Assembly: GCA_029215795.1 (NCBI GenBank) | Contig: JARDYH010000003.1 | Location: 258,575,562-258,639,561, forward strand | Origin: Anniella stebbinsi | Taxonomy: Eukaryota; Chordata; Lepidosauria; Squamata; Anniellidae | Direction of reading: 5' to 3' | Length of the DNA stretch: 64,000 bases | Part shown: positions 30,451 to 40,456 of the stretch, piece by piece | Layout of the letters: each line of letters opens with the position of its first letter | Position numbering within the stretch: position 1 is the first letter of the stretch | Notes under the pieces: model-generated | Databases searched by the model: none | Seen by the model: only the letters and a program-made list of their open reading frames with translations | Told to the model about the DNA's origin: nothing | Position numbers and translations under genes: made by a program

Positions 30451-30846
30451 TGCTTCAAGTACTTGTCATCTTTTCTGTCTTAAAACAAATCAACAGCTAT
30501 ACCAGAGGCTGCTCCTGAGTCACGTCTGGGGGACATATTTGATGTGCGTTTTTTAGATTTTAAGTCCCGGTCTGAGACATCATTCCTCTCTGACATTCCT
30601 ACATCCAGCTGTCCACCACATGACAGGATGTATTTTCAGCGGATGTCATTATAGCTGAGAATATTGTAGGATAAAGAACCAGTAGCACGGTCTGACCTGT
30701 GGAAGAGCAGAGCCATCTCAACAGGTGGGCAAACCAGGCAGCCATCTTGTCCACCAAATTCTGTGGGTGTCAAACAACACCCTGAAGTTGGCAGCAGCAA
30801 CACCCATGTGGTGGTGATCATGGTGACTCTTCAGTCCCTCCTCCTA
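30451..30846. other. No gene seen
   Basis: No recognisable repeat or coding sequence. Confidence 0.35.
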
Positions 30847-30909
30847 GTGAGGCATTCTGGGTGAGGTGGCCCTAGAGATTCCAGGGGCACCTCACCCAGA
30901 ATGCCTCAC
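30847..30909. repeat. Perfect 22-bp inverted repeat
   Basis: Arms 30847-30868 and 30888-30909 (gtgaggcattctgggtgagg plus tg, and the complement) are separated by 19 bases. Likely the core of a worn MITE. Confidence 0.8.
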
Positions 30910-30917
30910 TCGCTATA

Positions 30918-31016
30918 AGGAAGGACCTTCAATAGCTTCTTTAGAGTTCTGGATGGTTCAGAGTGAAACCTAGAATGGATTTAGAGCCCCAACAAAATCA
31001 GAGCCACCAGCCTTCA
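30918..31016. mobile_element. MITE family 'GGAGGCTGGTGGCTCTGA', right half
   Basis: 'caatagcttctttagagttc', 'gagtgaaacctagaatgga' and the terminus 'cagagccaccagccttcac'. The left half is absent. Confidence 0.7.
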
Positions 31017-33414
31017 CTAGTGGCAGCAGTGGCTGCTGGGTGGGTGGGGGGAAGAAGAGGAGGAGGAATGAGGAGGACGGCGGCAGTGGTGATGGCAGCG
31101 GTGGTGGGGAGCGAAGGTAGGACAGCACCCTTTTGGACACTAAAATACTGCCTTGCATAAGGTACCCAAAATACTTTGAGATGGCTCTATGGATGGGGTT
31201 ATAAAATAACACATCAAAAGTACAGTACCACAAAGCAAGAGGGGGTGGGGAGAGACCAACAGCACCAGAAAAACCCAACACATGTGGGAGACAAAGTTAT
31301 TAATCCAAACAGTATAAATTCCAATTTCTTTCAAGGAATTAGCTCTCCATTAGAGATGTCTTGAAAATCCTTTAGAAATTGTGATTCACAAGAATGACAG
31401 AAATGGTTTTTTTCTTCAAGCAGACACATGTTAAATGAGCAATAAACATTCAAAATGCATTGAGTTTTTTAAAATAAAAAAACACAAAAACAGACACACA
31501 AATATCCAGGGTTATAAGGATGCCGAGTATTGGGGGCTGTTTTCATGGAGCTGAGTTGGCACCGCTCCACTGCCAAACCCTGGTGCATGGTGGCAGCGAG
31601 AAATCTACAATGAAATGAGGCAGCGCAGGCTCTCCGGTGGACATTAGGCTCGCTGGGCCCACCCCCTGCCCTCTACCCCGGTGGACAGCAACCAATCATG
31701 GGTCACGGCTCCGGAGCAAGAATAGACGGCAGATGCACTGTACTCTCCTCACTCCAGAGGAAAAAGTTGGGGTCAGTCCCTGATTTCCCCCCCCCCAGCT
31801 TCGCCAGAATGCCCCAGAAGTGGGTGTGTGGTGGCTGCTGCATCGTATAATTGACACAGCGCCACCGCACACCTACCCTGGGGCTTTCCGTGCATTTAAA
31901 CAGCCCCCTGGTGTACACCACACAGCAATCCTCTCAGAACATTGCACTACGAAAGGAGGCCAGTTTTCTCTGGGAGCCTGCTCTATGTCATACTTGACAT
32001 CATGATTCATCCAGCCCTGCACTCACAATGCGAAAGAAGAGATGCCTTTTGCAGCAGAAGTCATGCTCAACTTTCATAAATTGCTGGGTACGTTTTACCA
32101 AATATAAATGACCTTATCTTGAAATGGAAGAAGGGTTCATCATGTTTTTGATCATACAAACAGTTCTTGGGCAACTTTTAGTGAACACTTCATTAAATTG
32201 TCCAGAATCTACAGGTGACAAGATGAATGCACTCACCTATACGAAGGAAATAAATGGGAAGAGAAGTCATCCATCCTTCGGACAAGTTGTGCATGACAGG
32301 AGACACATGTTTAGCTGATAGAGCAAAGAGGCAGAAATTGCAACAAAAGAACCAGCTAGGGATATTGCATTAGCTGAGAGTCGTAAAGCACATCGATCAT
32401 TAAGATAAATAAGGGATGTAGAGGATGGAAGGTTCATAACGTTGGAGCAGAACACAGTATTGTAAATCTTGAGCAGCGCAACTAGTTGAAAAGCAAGGGT
32501 CTTGTTTGACAATGTATGCTTGGGCAGCTCAGTTTTGGTCAAGGGGATAGGCACAGTATAGCATTATACTGCCATGTCGAACCACCATTTTAATTCTGCT
32601 TTCAGCATTGCAAAAAAGCAATGCCTCAGCAGTGCCAAAGAGTCTCGATGTGGAAACAATCTAGGTATAAAAGAAATCTAATATTCCATAAACTAGTTAG
32701 TATGACTCAGACAGCCAACTTTGAATTACTACTTTATTTATTTAAGTGTGTTTCTCCTGCGATTATTAGCAGATTGCCTTTAATGAACTAATTAACCATG
32801 TTTCATTTCAGTGACATACTAAATGAGGCACATTCACAAAAATTAGTTTTTTAGCTACCAGCCATAAATTAGGTATCTGGAGGAACTGAAATCAATTTCT
32901 TTTAAGAAGGAGCCAGGCTTACCTGAGAAAATATGAAATGCCTGTTCAGCCAGATAGCTTTGTGAATAATATGCGTACATCTCTCAAACACACTGCAAGT
33001 TTTATGCTAAATGAAATTTTCTGGATTTAATGTATGACGCATGTGCCTAACACAGGATCCAACCCAAAAAATTACTGCAGACAGGGCTCACTCTTATGCT
33101 TTCCCCCTCCCACTTTGAATTACTTCTAGACTGAGGAAAGAAATCTCAAAATTCACATCGAAAACTCACTTGCAACTTTGTGAACTTTCACCAATAAAGG
33201 CATTTTACTCTCCCTGTACTTTTTTTTGAGGGGAAGGGAACTGTCCTTCAAACACATGATTTTACTACATCTTCCATTTTTGTACTACCCGTAAGAATAT
33301 GCTGCTTCATCATTCTTTCCATTTAGGATAGCTAAAGAATGGCAAAAGAGTGGATTATTCTACTTACTCCTCAGAGCAGCAGTATTTCTGAGTCAAGTAA
33401 AAAATACACCAGTT
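31017..33414. other. No gene seen; long mostly single-copy stretch
   Basis: 31021-31110 is a (ggt/gca)-rich simple-like block. 31530-31960 weakly resembles 36590-36920 ('gcatcgtataattgacacag' versus gcatcatataaacaatgcag), perhaps a worn repeat pair. 32000-33300 is AT-rich and repeat-free to my eye. No convincing coding frame. Confidence 0.35.
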
Positions 33415-33560
33415 GCTGGGATTATTCACACTGGGGATTATGGGTAGGAGGGTGCTGTTACACTCATGCCCTGCTTGTGGGTTTCCCGTGAACAGCTGGT
33501 TGGCCACTGTGTGAACAGAATGCTGGTCTGATCCAGCAAGGTTCTTCAGATGTTCTTAAG
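33415..33560 (+). mobile_element. CR1/L3-type LINE 3' tail
   Basis: 'ggtaggagggtgctgttaca', 'gcttgtgggtttcccgtgaa', 'gttggccactgtgtgaacag', 'aatgctggtctgatccagca' and 'gttcttcagatgttctta'. Clean copy of the tail also present at 15290 (minus), 15405, 19020 and 51950. Confidence 0.7.
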
Positions 33561-34385
33561 TTCCCCATGATGCTTTCAACTTGGCAGATATGATCCCTGA
33601 AAAGTGGGGGTGGGTTGTGTGTGAGGGGGCTAGAGCACTCAGTTTATTCAGTAGTAAGGGAAATTCACTGTGTAAGCCATTCACAGTGCAATCCTATGCA
33701 AGTCTGCTCAAAAATGAAAATCCTATTTCCAGAAATGGCCTTTTATGGCCGCCGTTCCTTGAGACCTGAGATCTAGAAAACAACAGAGCCCCCAATTTCA
33801 TTTAAAATGGCAGCTCTCATCAAGGATGGGCAGCTGGCAGACAGCTCAGGTAAGTCCTGCAGGCAGGCGGGGGCAAAGGCTCCGAGTTTGGGAGCCCCAG
33901 CCCCCACCTGCCTGCGGGACTCTGAGCAGGGATGGGAGGGAGTGTGATGGACTCCAGGTTGGCCTCATGCCTGTCTTTCCCAGGTGCCCACAGAGCAGCT
34001 GCTCAGTGGATGCCCAGGAACCTGTAACAGCCAACCCACTTTGGGTGTCCGAATCTCACGTCGGATCAGCCTCAGAAGTGAATCAAGGAATCCATGCATG
34101 GCTCTACTACAGACCATAGATGAGGGCACACTTCAGGAAAAGCCTGTGTGAAGATATGGGCCTTACAAAGATGTCTAAACACCAAAACTGGGGGGAGGGG
34201 AGTGGTAAAGTATTTCAGAGGGTGGTTACTGCAAGTGTTCCTCAGGCACCTTCAAAAGTCATCCCTTTGATGATCACAGCAACATAAGGAGTGAGACAAT
34301 CCCTAAGATAACCTGGTCCCAAGTTAACTGCAAACCAGAGAGAGTAATCCTAATAAGCTCACTAATAAGCCTTCTTTTTTATGTG
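33561..34385. other. No gene seen; contains a GC-rich inverted repeat with CAGGTAAG
   Basis: 33842-33925 is an inverted repeat: 'cctgcaggcaggcgggggc' against 'gcccccacctgcctgcggg'. CAGGTAAG lies at 33847-33854 at its left edge. 'cacagtgcaatcctatgca' at 33682 is a fragment of the AATCCTATG MITE type. Frames of 62-97 codons here are unrecognised. Confidence 0.4.
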
Positions 34386-34393
34386 GTTCAGTC

Positions 34394-35429
34394 TAGGGTT
34401 ATGCACCGGATCAGGTCCAATCCACGATCCAGACTCGATCCGGCCAAAATCGGATAAAATTATCCAATTCCAATCCTAGCATCTGGATCGTCCGATCTAA
34501 TCCGATCCGATCCGAAAGGATCCCATCCGGATCGGAAAAGATCGGAGGATCGGACCTCCCTCCCCCTCCCCCCACTTACGCTCCTTACCTTCTGCCTTCT
34601 CACTGCCGTCCACTGCCGCCCACTGCTTCCGTGCTACTGAGAAACAGGCCTTGCTGCCTGTTCCACAATAGAGCGACGGCGTGCTGGGTGACGTCATCAC
34701 TTGGCGCGCTCTCGCTCTACTGTGGAACAGGCCTCAAGGCCTGTTTCTCAGTAGTACTGAAGCAGTGGGGGCAGTGGACGGCAGCGAGGAGGCAGTTGGT
34801 AAGGAGCACGAGTGAGAGGAGGGGAGGGAGTGGGGGTCCCGTTTGCCATCCGCTGCTTCCGTACTACTGAGAAACAGGCCGCAAGGCCTGCTTATCAGTA
34901 GTACGGAAGCAGCAGATGGCAGTGTGGGATGCTGGCAGGTAAGGAGTGCAAGTGGGAGGGAGGGGGAGGGCCCTACTTACCTGCCAGGGTGCCCGCTTCC
35001 ATCTGCTGGTCTCTTCTACTGAGAAACAGGCTTCGCGGCCTGCCTCTCAGTAGCGCGCCAATCACCTGGCATGCTACTGAGAGGCAGGCCGCGAAGCCTG
35101 TTTCTCAGTAGAAGGGATCGGGGTACGGAAGCGGGCACCCCGGCAGGTAAGGAGCGTGAATGGGGGAGGGGGAGGGAGGGGGAGTTAGAGCCCCACTCAC
35201 CCGCACCCATGTTTTCGCCATAGGCTTGCATTGGGGAAAAGCTTTCTTTCCCCTAATGTAAGCCTATGGCAAAAACACCTAAAATGGCGTCCAATCCGAA
35301 AATCGGACGTCCGATTTTCGGATCGGAATCAGCTCCGAACCAAACCGGGATGCCTCCGATCCAATCCGATCCGAGGCACCGTTCCGGTTCTGATTCCGAT
35401 CCAATTTTGGGGGTCCATGCACACCCCTA
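34394..35429. mobile_element. hAT non-autonomous element, 1036 bp, three internal palindromes
   Basis: Ends 'tagggttatgcacc' and 'ccatgcacacccct' plus a. Target duplication gttcagtc (34386-34393) versus gttcaatc (35430-35437). Subterminal GGATCGG/CCGATCC clusters occupy about 150 bases at each end. Palindrome 1 (34588-34800) is centred on ggtgacgtcatcac. Palindromes 2 (34845-34943) and 3 (34976-35151) have CAGGTAAG/CTTACCTG at their outer edges. The right part shares 'aaaatggcgtccaatccg' with 37830-38316 and 45120. No transposase frame. Confidence 0.9.
34689..34696. promoter_or_regulatory. Perfect CRE (TGACGTCA) at palindrome centre
   Basis: The consensus site for CREB/ATF factors sits on the dyad axis of palindrome 1 of the hAT element. 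Flanking arms are mirror images, and outward-facing GTAAG motifs lie about 100 bases to either side (34601 complement and 34793). Promoter function is inferred, not shown. Confidence 0.45.
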
Positions 35430-35437
35430 GTTCAATC

Positions 35438-36389
35438 CTTCTGCTTTTAGTTTCACGTTTCCTTATCAGCCATTATCTCTCAATCTCTATTGAGGATCCC
35501 ATTTCTCTACACTATGTACTCAATGTTAGTTCTACCAAAACTATCCTGGAGAAAATAAGCTGTAAATGGCAGGTCAAACATTCATTCATTTATTTATTGA
35601 AGAGTGAAGGTGTGATACAGAGAAATCTCTTCAGTGGGGGGGGCATATCCTACACCCCCTTATGTGGGGGTGGGGGTCTTCCCAACCTTATAATAACACT
35701 AGGCTTGCTAGAAGAGCAGACTAGATTAGTCATCTTCCAGGAAGCAGCAAATGTGCCCCCGGGGCTATCTCACATGCCTATTGTGTCTTTGAACACCATA
35801 CAACTTGCCTACCTGATGAAATCACCTGAGTTAGATTGTTAGCATCCTGGATCTGTAGTAACTCAGTTGCAAGTCATCTCATGAGTTATAGTATCCAGTT
35901 GGATCCACCCCATAGTCCTCATTTTGCTCCACCTGTCTCTGGTCGATGTACCTCAGTTGATTCCACAAGCCTGAAATCTGCCCATACCTGTCTAAGCGAG
36001 TAATATCAGCCATATTTTGCATTCTTTCTTTTTACTTGTGTATCTGTGACAGCAGAGCAGGGAACCCATGTCTCTCTAGTAGCACCCATGTTTGGCACTT
36101 CTTGCCCTGGGAGATTTCTGGCTCTAATCTCTGTTGATGGTTGTTTATAAAGATTTGGTTTGGGTTGGGTTTTTTTTTATTACTTCTGCTGGCAAATTGG
36201 ATTTAATATCTATTGATTTGTGCTGGATTGGGCTGTTGTTTTTAATTTGTTTTCTGTCTGGCTTTTAATTGATTTTTTTTAAAAAAATAAGGCTGTTGTT
36301 TGTTTGTTTTTTACCACTTTAATCTTGATGTGTATTACATCAAGTAGTCTTTTAGTAGTCAAGTAGTCACAGGAGTGGGCAGAAGGTAG
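35438..36389. other. No gene seen
   Basis: AT-moderate DNA. The 203-codon frame 35231-35842 begins inside the hAT element and runs out of it with no recognisable domain, so it is not called. T-rich LINE-tail-like sequence lies at 36140-36310. Confidence 0.4.
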
Positions 36390-36490
36390 ATCTCCAGAGA
36401 CTGGGACTTCAATTCCCAGAAGCCCCTGACAACATGGGCAATGGTCAGGAATGCTGGGAGTTGAAGTCCAAAACATCTGGGTGGTCCCTA
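36390..36490. mobile_element. Short palindromic MITE (GGACTTCAATTCCCAG)
   Basis: 'gggacttcaattcccagaag' (36404) pairs with 'tgctgggagttgaagtcc' (36452-36469). The inner 'cctgac'/'gtcagg' also pair. A common short element type in reptile genomes, known from its 'tgggagttg(t/a)agtccaa' end. Confidence 0.65.
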
Positions 36491-37487
36491 TGTGATGATG
36501 CTTTGTATACTGATTCCCTCTAAACCCCACAGCATTGCTGCTGTGAAGTGGAATCGAGAACACTAGATGACAGGAAGCAGTGTGGGCTATGTGGCTAGGA
36601 AAAAATGCCAGCACCGGTGGCCATTTGGCTCGCAAATCCTACCCCCTGCCCTGTGTTCCCGGACTTACCCTGCACTGAGATCCACCCCTAGGAATGCCCC
36701 CGAACTGAAGCCACCACAGACAGACAAAAGAAACAACATGCAATCGGAGCTATTGGAAAAGTCACAGCAAAGCGACACTATGAAAAAGCACAGTTGGGGG
36801 GGGGGGGTAAATGCCCAACGTGGCTGCAAGTTGGAGGTTGCATCATATAAACAATGCAGCACCACTACATAACCACTACAGGGTTAACAGAGCATATAGA
36901 CACCCCCACCACCTGGAGATCTAATTTCTGCTCACCTCTGTTGTGGCAGATTAAAAAAAATTTTTTTTTAAATAAGCTGAAAGAATGCTACTTAATATTT
37001 TCCCCTATTATGTAAGCTATTATCCAGCTGGAAAATGGAGACTGGTTTCTTGACAGGTCTGAGAAAGAAAAGTGCATCACAAATAAACCCTCCACAGGTT
37101 TCTCATCTAACTAGTCCATTGATTCCATTTGTTCAGGGCTCATAGGCATCCTCATTAACATTACACTTGCCCTGGCCAAATGCACAATTTGCCATCGAAT
37201 CATTTCCTGGTGTGTTACTACTTGTAGCAGTAGGATATCAGCCTGCCTTTGAAGTGCCATTGGTTGTGTGGTGTGTATAGCCACATGCGACCATTTATGC
37301 AATGTTGGGTTGCTCTTGAGTCCTGGTGTTGTTTCTCCAGGCTGTAAATTGACAGAAGAGCTGGGGCAGGGGGGAGGGTGAGCATTCAAACAGTTGTTTG
37401 GAGTTTAAACTTTTTACATTTTAAAGTATTTAGACGAGTGACGTTAGAGAAGGAAAGAGGAAACCCATTGCAAGAATGATTACCAAG
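36491..37487. other. No gene seen
   Basis: 36590-36920 may be a worn repeat related to 31530-31960. A poly-G run is at 36795-36808 and an A/T run at 36955-36972. No coding signal. Confidence 0.35.
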
Positions 37488-37652
37488 CAGTGCCAGCTCC
37501 AGGTTTTTGATGACAGTTGGGTGAGATACCCTCACTGGGCTCCCTCCCTCTCTGGATTCACCTTCACATTATCACCAGCTGCTATTGCTCCTTCTCTTTG
37601 TCATTATTGCTTCCACTTCCTTGCTTGACAGGCAGAGAGCCGGTGAGCTGGG
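37488..37652 (+). mobile_element. hAT-like element 5' half (copy of 13569-13916)
   Basis: 'cagtgccagctccaggttttt', 'ctgggctccctccctc', 'attgctccttctct' and 'ttgacaggcagagagccgg' align in order with 13569-13735. The right half is absent, cut by the following elements. Confidence 0.6.
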
Positions 37653-37654
37653 GT

Positions 37655-37823
37655 AGCCACATGGAATGGAGGACAGGGCTCATGTATCTTTAACAGTAGT
37701 GTAGAAAAGGGGAATTTCAGCAGGTGTCCTTTGTATGCATGCAACACCTGCTGAAATTCCCTCTTTATCACAGTAGTACAAGCTGCAGGAGCCCTGACCT
37801 CTGTTGTACCTGGTCACTCTAGT
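37655..37823 (+). mobile_element. hAT palindromic MITE, left half only
   Basis: 'ggtagccacatggaatggag', 'ctcatgtatctttaacag', 'cagcaggtgtcctttgtatg', 'cctgctgaaattccctcttt' and 'ggtcactctagtatagc' cover exactly one hairpin half and the core of the 320-bp family (second subfamily). The right half is missing. Confidence 0.75.
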
Positions 37824-37825
37824 AT

Positions 37826-38316
37826 AGCTCCCCCAATGCAACCGATTTTTCAAATATTCCTTGTCACTACATGCACCTATGTTTCTGAAATTTCACACAC
37901 ATGAGTACCAACATATCATCTGCAATGTGGCCAAGTTTCATGTGTAGATCTTTAAAAATAAAGAAGTTATAGGCATTCCTGGTTCATTTTTCAAAACGTC
38001 AAAGCCACAAAACGCCTGCACCTATCTTTCTGAAATTTCTTACACAAAAGTACCTCAAACCCATCTGAAATGTGGCCAAGTTTCATGCATCTATCTTTAA
38101 AAATAAAAAAGGTATAGGCATTTTTTTTTCTCCCTAAGCTATGGGGAAAATCATTCAAAATGGTGTCCGATTCTCGAATCAAAGGTCTGATTTTCATATC
38201 GGAATCAGATTCGAAATGATACGGAGCAAGTCCAATTTCATCCGATATGATTCAGGTCCATATCAGAAGTTATGATCCCGATTCTGATATAATTTTTGTG
38301 GCCATGCACATCCCTA
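37826..38316 (-). mobile_element. hAT-like element (TGTGCAC group), AT-rich 3' part with internal tandem repeats
   Basis: Ends 'ggccatgcacatcccta'. Internally about 150-bp units repeat: 'ctgaaatttc(a/t)cacaca', 'atgtggccaagtttcatg', 'ctttaaaaataaa(g/a)aag' and 'tataggcattcc'. The same units occur at 44540-45110. The left terminus is not identifiable. Near the right end 'aaaatggtgtccgattc' relates it to the GC-rich members. Confidence 0.7.
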
Positions 38317-38610
38317 TTTTAAATCTTCATCAGACTTGGGATAAGCAGTTTCAGCCCTAGCAAGCAAAAGCCTTCCCTACCTCCAGTCTAGAGTATCTTT
38401 ATATCTGTCTACATAGCATGGTGGTGTTTCAGCTCTGACTGCCTCTGCCCATGCTGGGTCTCCCATTATATACAACTCAGTCAGGACCTTCCAACCAATC
38501 AGTTTATTAATCAGTAGAAAGCTTCAACCAGTTTCAAACAATGTACCAATAGACAACTTTGGAATGCCTCAAATTCAACAAATAGAAATTTACCGCCTAT
38601 AGTTCCATCA
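38317..38610. other. Flanking DNA left of the L1 locus
   Basis: Unassigned sequence adjoining the long direct repeat. No gene seen. Confidence 0.4.
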
Positions 38611-39391
38611 AGCAGTATATAAGGCAGCAACCTCTCCTTACATTTTGGTCCCCTCTACAAGGATTCGCTTTTGCGCCCGGTTAGGCGATTATGCGCATAA
38701 TCGCTGAAGCGCATTTACGCCTAATACCTCTGCACGAGAGGCGGTGAAAGGCGGCGAAGCGCATTAACGGATGACCAAAATGCGCTTTACAAGTAGTTAA
38801 TGCGCATAAGCGCTTGTTCACATAGTCAAAATGCGCTTTAACTGCCAGAGAAAAATAAACCTCGCTGTTTAACGCACATTCGATAATGCGCATAATCGGA
38901 GAGATAACGTGCCTCTACGCCTGATTTGCGCTCCGTTCTTGTAGAGGTAAAATTTTTTAAGCGCCTTGAAAGAGCTTTAAACCTCTCTTGTAGAGGCAGC
39001 CATAGTCAGCTCATTGTTTACCATAGCTACGAAATGACAGTTTAACTAACACCCTGTCCTTTAAACCATGTAACCTCCTATAGTTCAAACCACCAGGAAA
39101 AGATGACAGTTTTTTTCAGACTTTACAGCCAGTCCTTCAAGTATACTTCCTTGTTTCAAAACAAAACACATTAATGCATTTAATTTTTCCCTCATGTACC
39201 AACAATTTCTTCACACAACCAAATAAACTAGAGCTAATACTTGTGATGTATGATGTTCTGCAGTATTTCTTGTCATTAGAGCACTATTAATAAAGTTTTT
39301 CTGCATTATTCTTCACTTTATCCTGGACATGCTTTTCACCAGATAAATCAATAAAGTTTAGATGGTATGTTTTTTAAAAGATGAGCTGGAA
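38611..39391 (+). repeat. Left copy of a 424-bp direct repeat flanking L1 (target duplication)
   Basis: Starts agcagtatataaggcagc and ends aaagatgagctggaa, immediately before L1 sequence. The right copy (41595-42018) begins immediately after the L1 A-tail. Without the 354-bp element at 38647-39000 this copy is also about 424 bases. By eye the two differ at roughly 11 positions plus a 2-base difference (about 2-3%). The simplest reading is one very long target-site duplication made when the L1 inserted. Confidence 0.8.
38647..39000. mobile_element. Inverted-repeat element 'CCTCTACAAG', 354 bp, copy 1
   Basis: Starts 'ggtcccctctacaaggattc' and ends 'cctctcttgtagaggcagc'. The inverted repeats share CCTCTACAAG. 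The interior is dense in gcgcat/atgcgc words, including two 'atgcgcataatcg' blocks. It matches 60254-60597, which has perfect ctat duplications (4 bp). The element is absent from the right copy of the surrounding direct repeat, so an empty site is visible at about 41626. A 4-bp duplication would suit Chapaev-type elements, but the superfamily is not established. Confidence 0.85.
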
Positions 39392-40200
39392 AGTAAAAGT
39401 GAATGTAGAATTTAATAACCATTATGTGAGACGAGCAATTTTGAGAACATGGATTAAATATAAACCTAGGATGTGTCAGAAAATGCCATTATGGATTTCT
39501 TCGCAGGAGGCGTTCCATAGAAGAGAACTGGCAAGTACGAATGATTGGTTGACGTACAGTGATATATTAGAAACAGTAGAAGGTGATGTTAAAATAAAAT
39601 CAAGAGAGGAGTTATTGAGCGAAGGTCATGTTTGTCAGTGGTTCTCATATTTACAAATGATGAAAAGGTTTAAGATAGATAAAAAAATTGGGGATTTTAA
39701 TGTACAAAATCTGAATTTGAGAGAGCCTTATGTATAAATGATGATCATGTTATTTCAAAGACATATAAACTTTTGTTAAAGTATGAGACTGAGGATAAAC
39801 AGGTAAAAGATTGTATGATAAAATGGGCTCAAAATTTTGGATATAACGATCAGTGGGAGAATATTAGGGATGTGCACTGGATCGGACCCGATCCACGATC
39901 CGAGTCTGGTCCAGTGGGAAATCGGATAAATTAACCGATTTCCGATCCCGCAGCTGGATCGGCCGATCCAATCCGAACCGGTCCGAAAAGGCTCCGAACC
40001 GGTTCGGCGGATCGGCGGATCGGCGGGCGCCCACTGGCGCCCACCACCGCTTCCATTGGCGGGCGCCAGCGGGCGCCCGCCGATGAAAGTGGACAGCGGG
40101 GGGGGAGGAGGGGGGCGCTTACCTTCTCGGCCCGTCCGCTCCCGTCCGGCACTAGCAGCTACTACCAGCGGGCTCCGCGGCCTGCTCTAGGGTGGCGCGC

Positions 40201-40219
40201 CGGGTGATGTCATCACCCG
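40201..40219. promoter_or_regulatory. CRE-like dyad TGATGTCA at palindrome centre
   Basis: cgggtgatg-t-catcacccg is a perfect 19-base dyad at the axis of the 40118-40302 palindrome. TGATGTCA is one base from the CREB/ATF consensus. The arms carry CpG-rich DNA ending in GGTAAG in both directions (40118-40123 complement and 40297-40302). Confidence 0.4.
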
Positions 40220-40439
40220 GCGCACTACTCTAGAGCAGGCCGCGGAGCCTGCTGGTGGTAGCCGCCGGCCTCGGACGGGAGCGGACGGGCCGAGAAGGTA
40301 AGCAGGGGGTGCGTGGAGGGGAGGAGGGGGCGCGCGGAGGGGGGAGGGGGGCCCTTACCTTCCCGGCCCGGCGGCTCCCGTCCGGCGCCGGCGCCTACTA
40401 CTACCAGCAGGCTCCGCGGCCTGCTCCAGGGTGGCGCGC

Positions 40440-40456
40440 CGGGTGATGTCATCACC
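40440..40456. promoter_or_regulatory. CRE-like dyad TGATGTCA, second palindrome
   Basis: The same dyad at the axis of 40354-40541, with flanking gcgcgcc blocks and outward GGTAAG (40354-40359 complement and 40536-40541). Confidence 0.4.

Noticed and set aside
35231..35842. 203-codon frame crossing the hAT right border
   Set aside because: Begins inside the transposon and continues into flanking DNA; no domain.
38681..38893. Conserved 64-70 codon minus frame shared with 60296-60490
   Set aside because: Both lie in copies of the same short inverted-repeat transposon and the residues follow from repeated gcgcat words; similarity is at the DNA level.
39381..39737. 118-codon gene starting at 39381
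   Set aside because: The first codons come from flanking direct-repeat DNA; the rest is truncated L1 ORF2.
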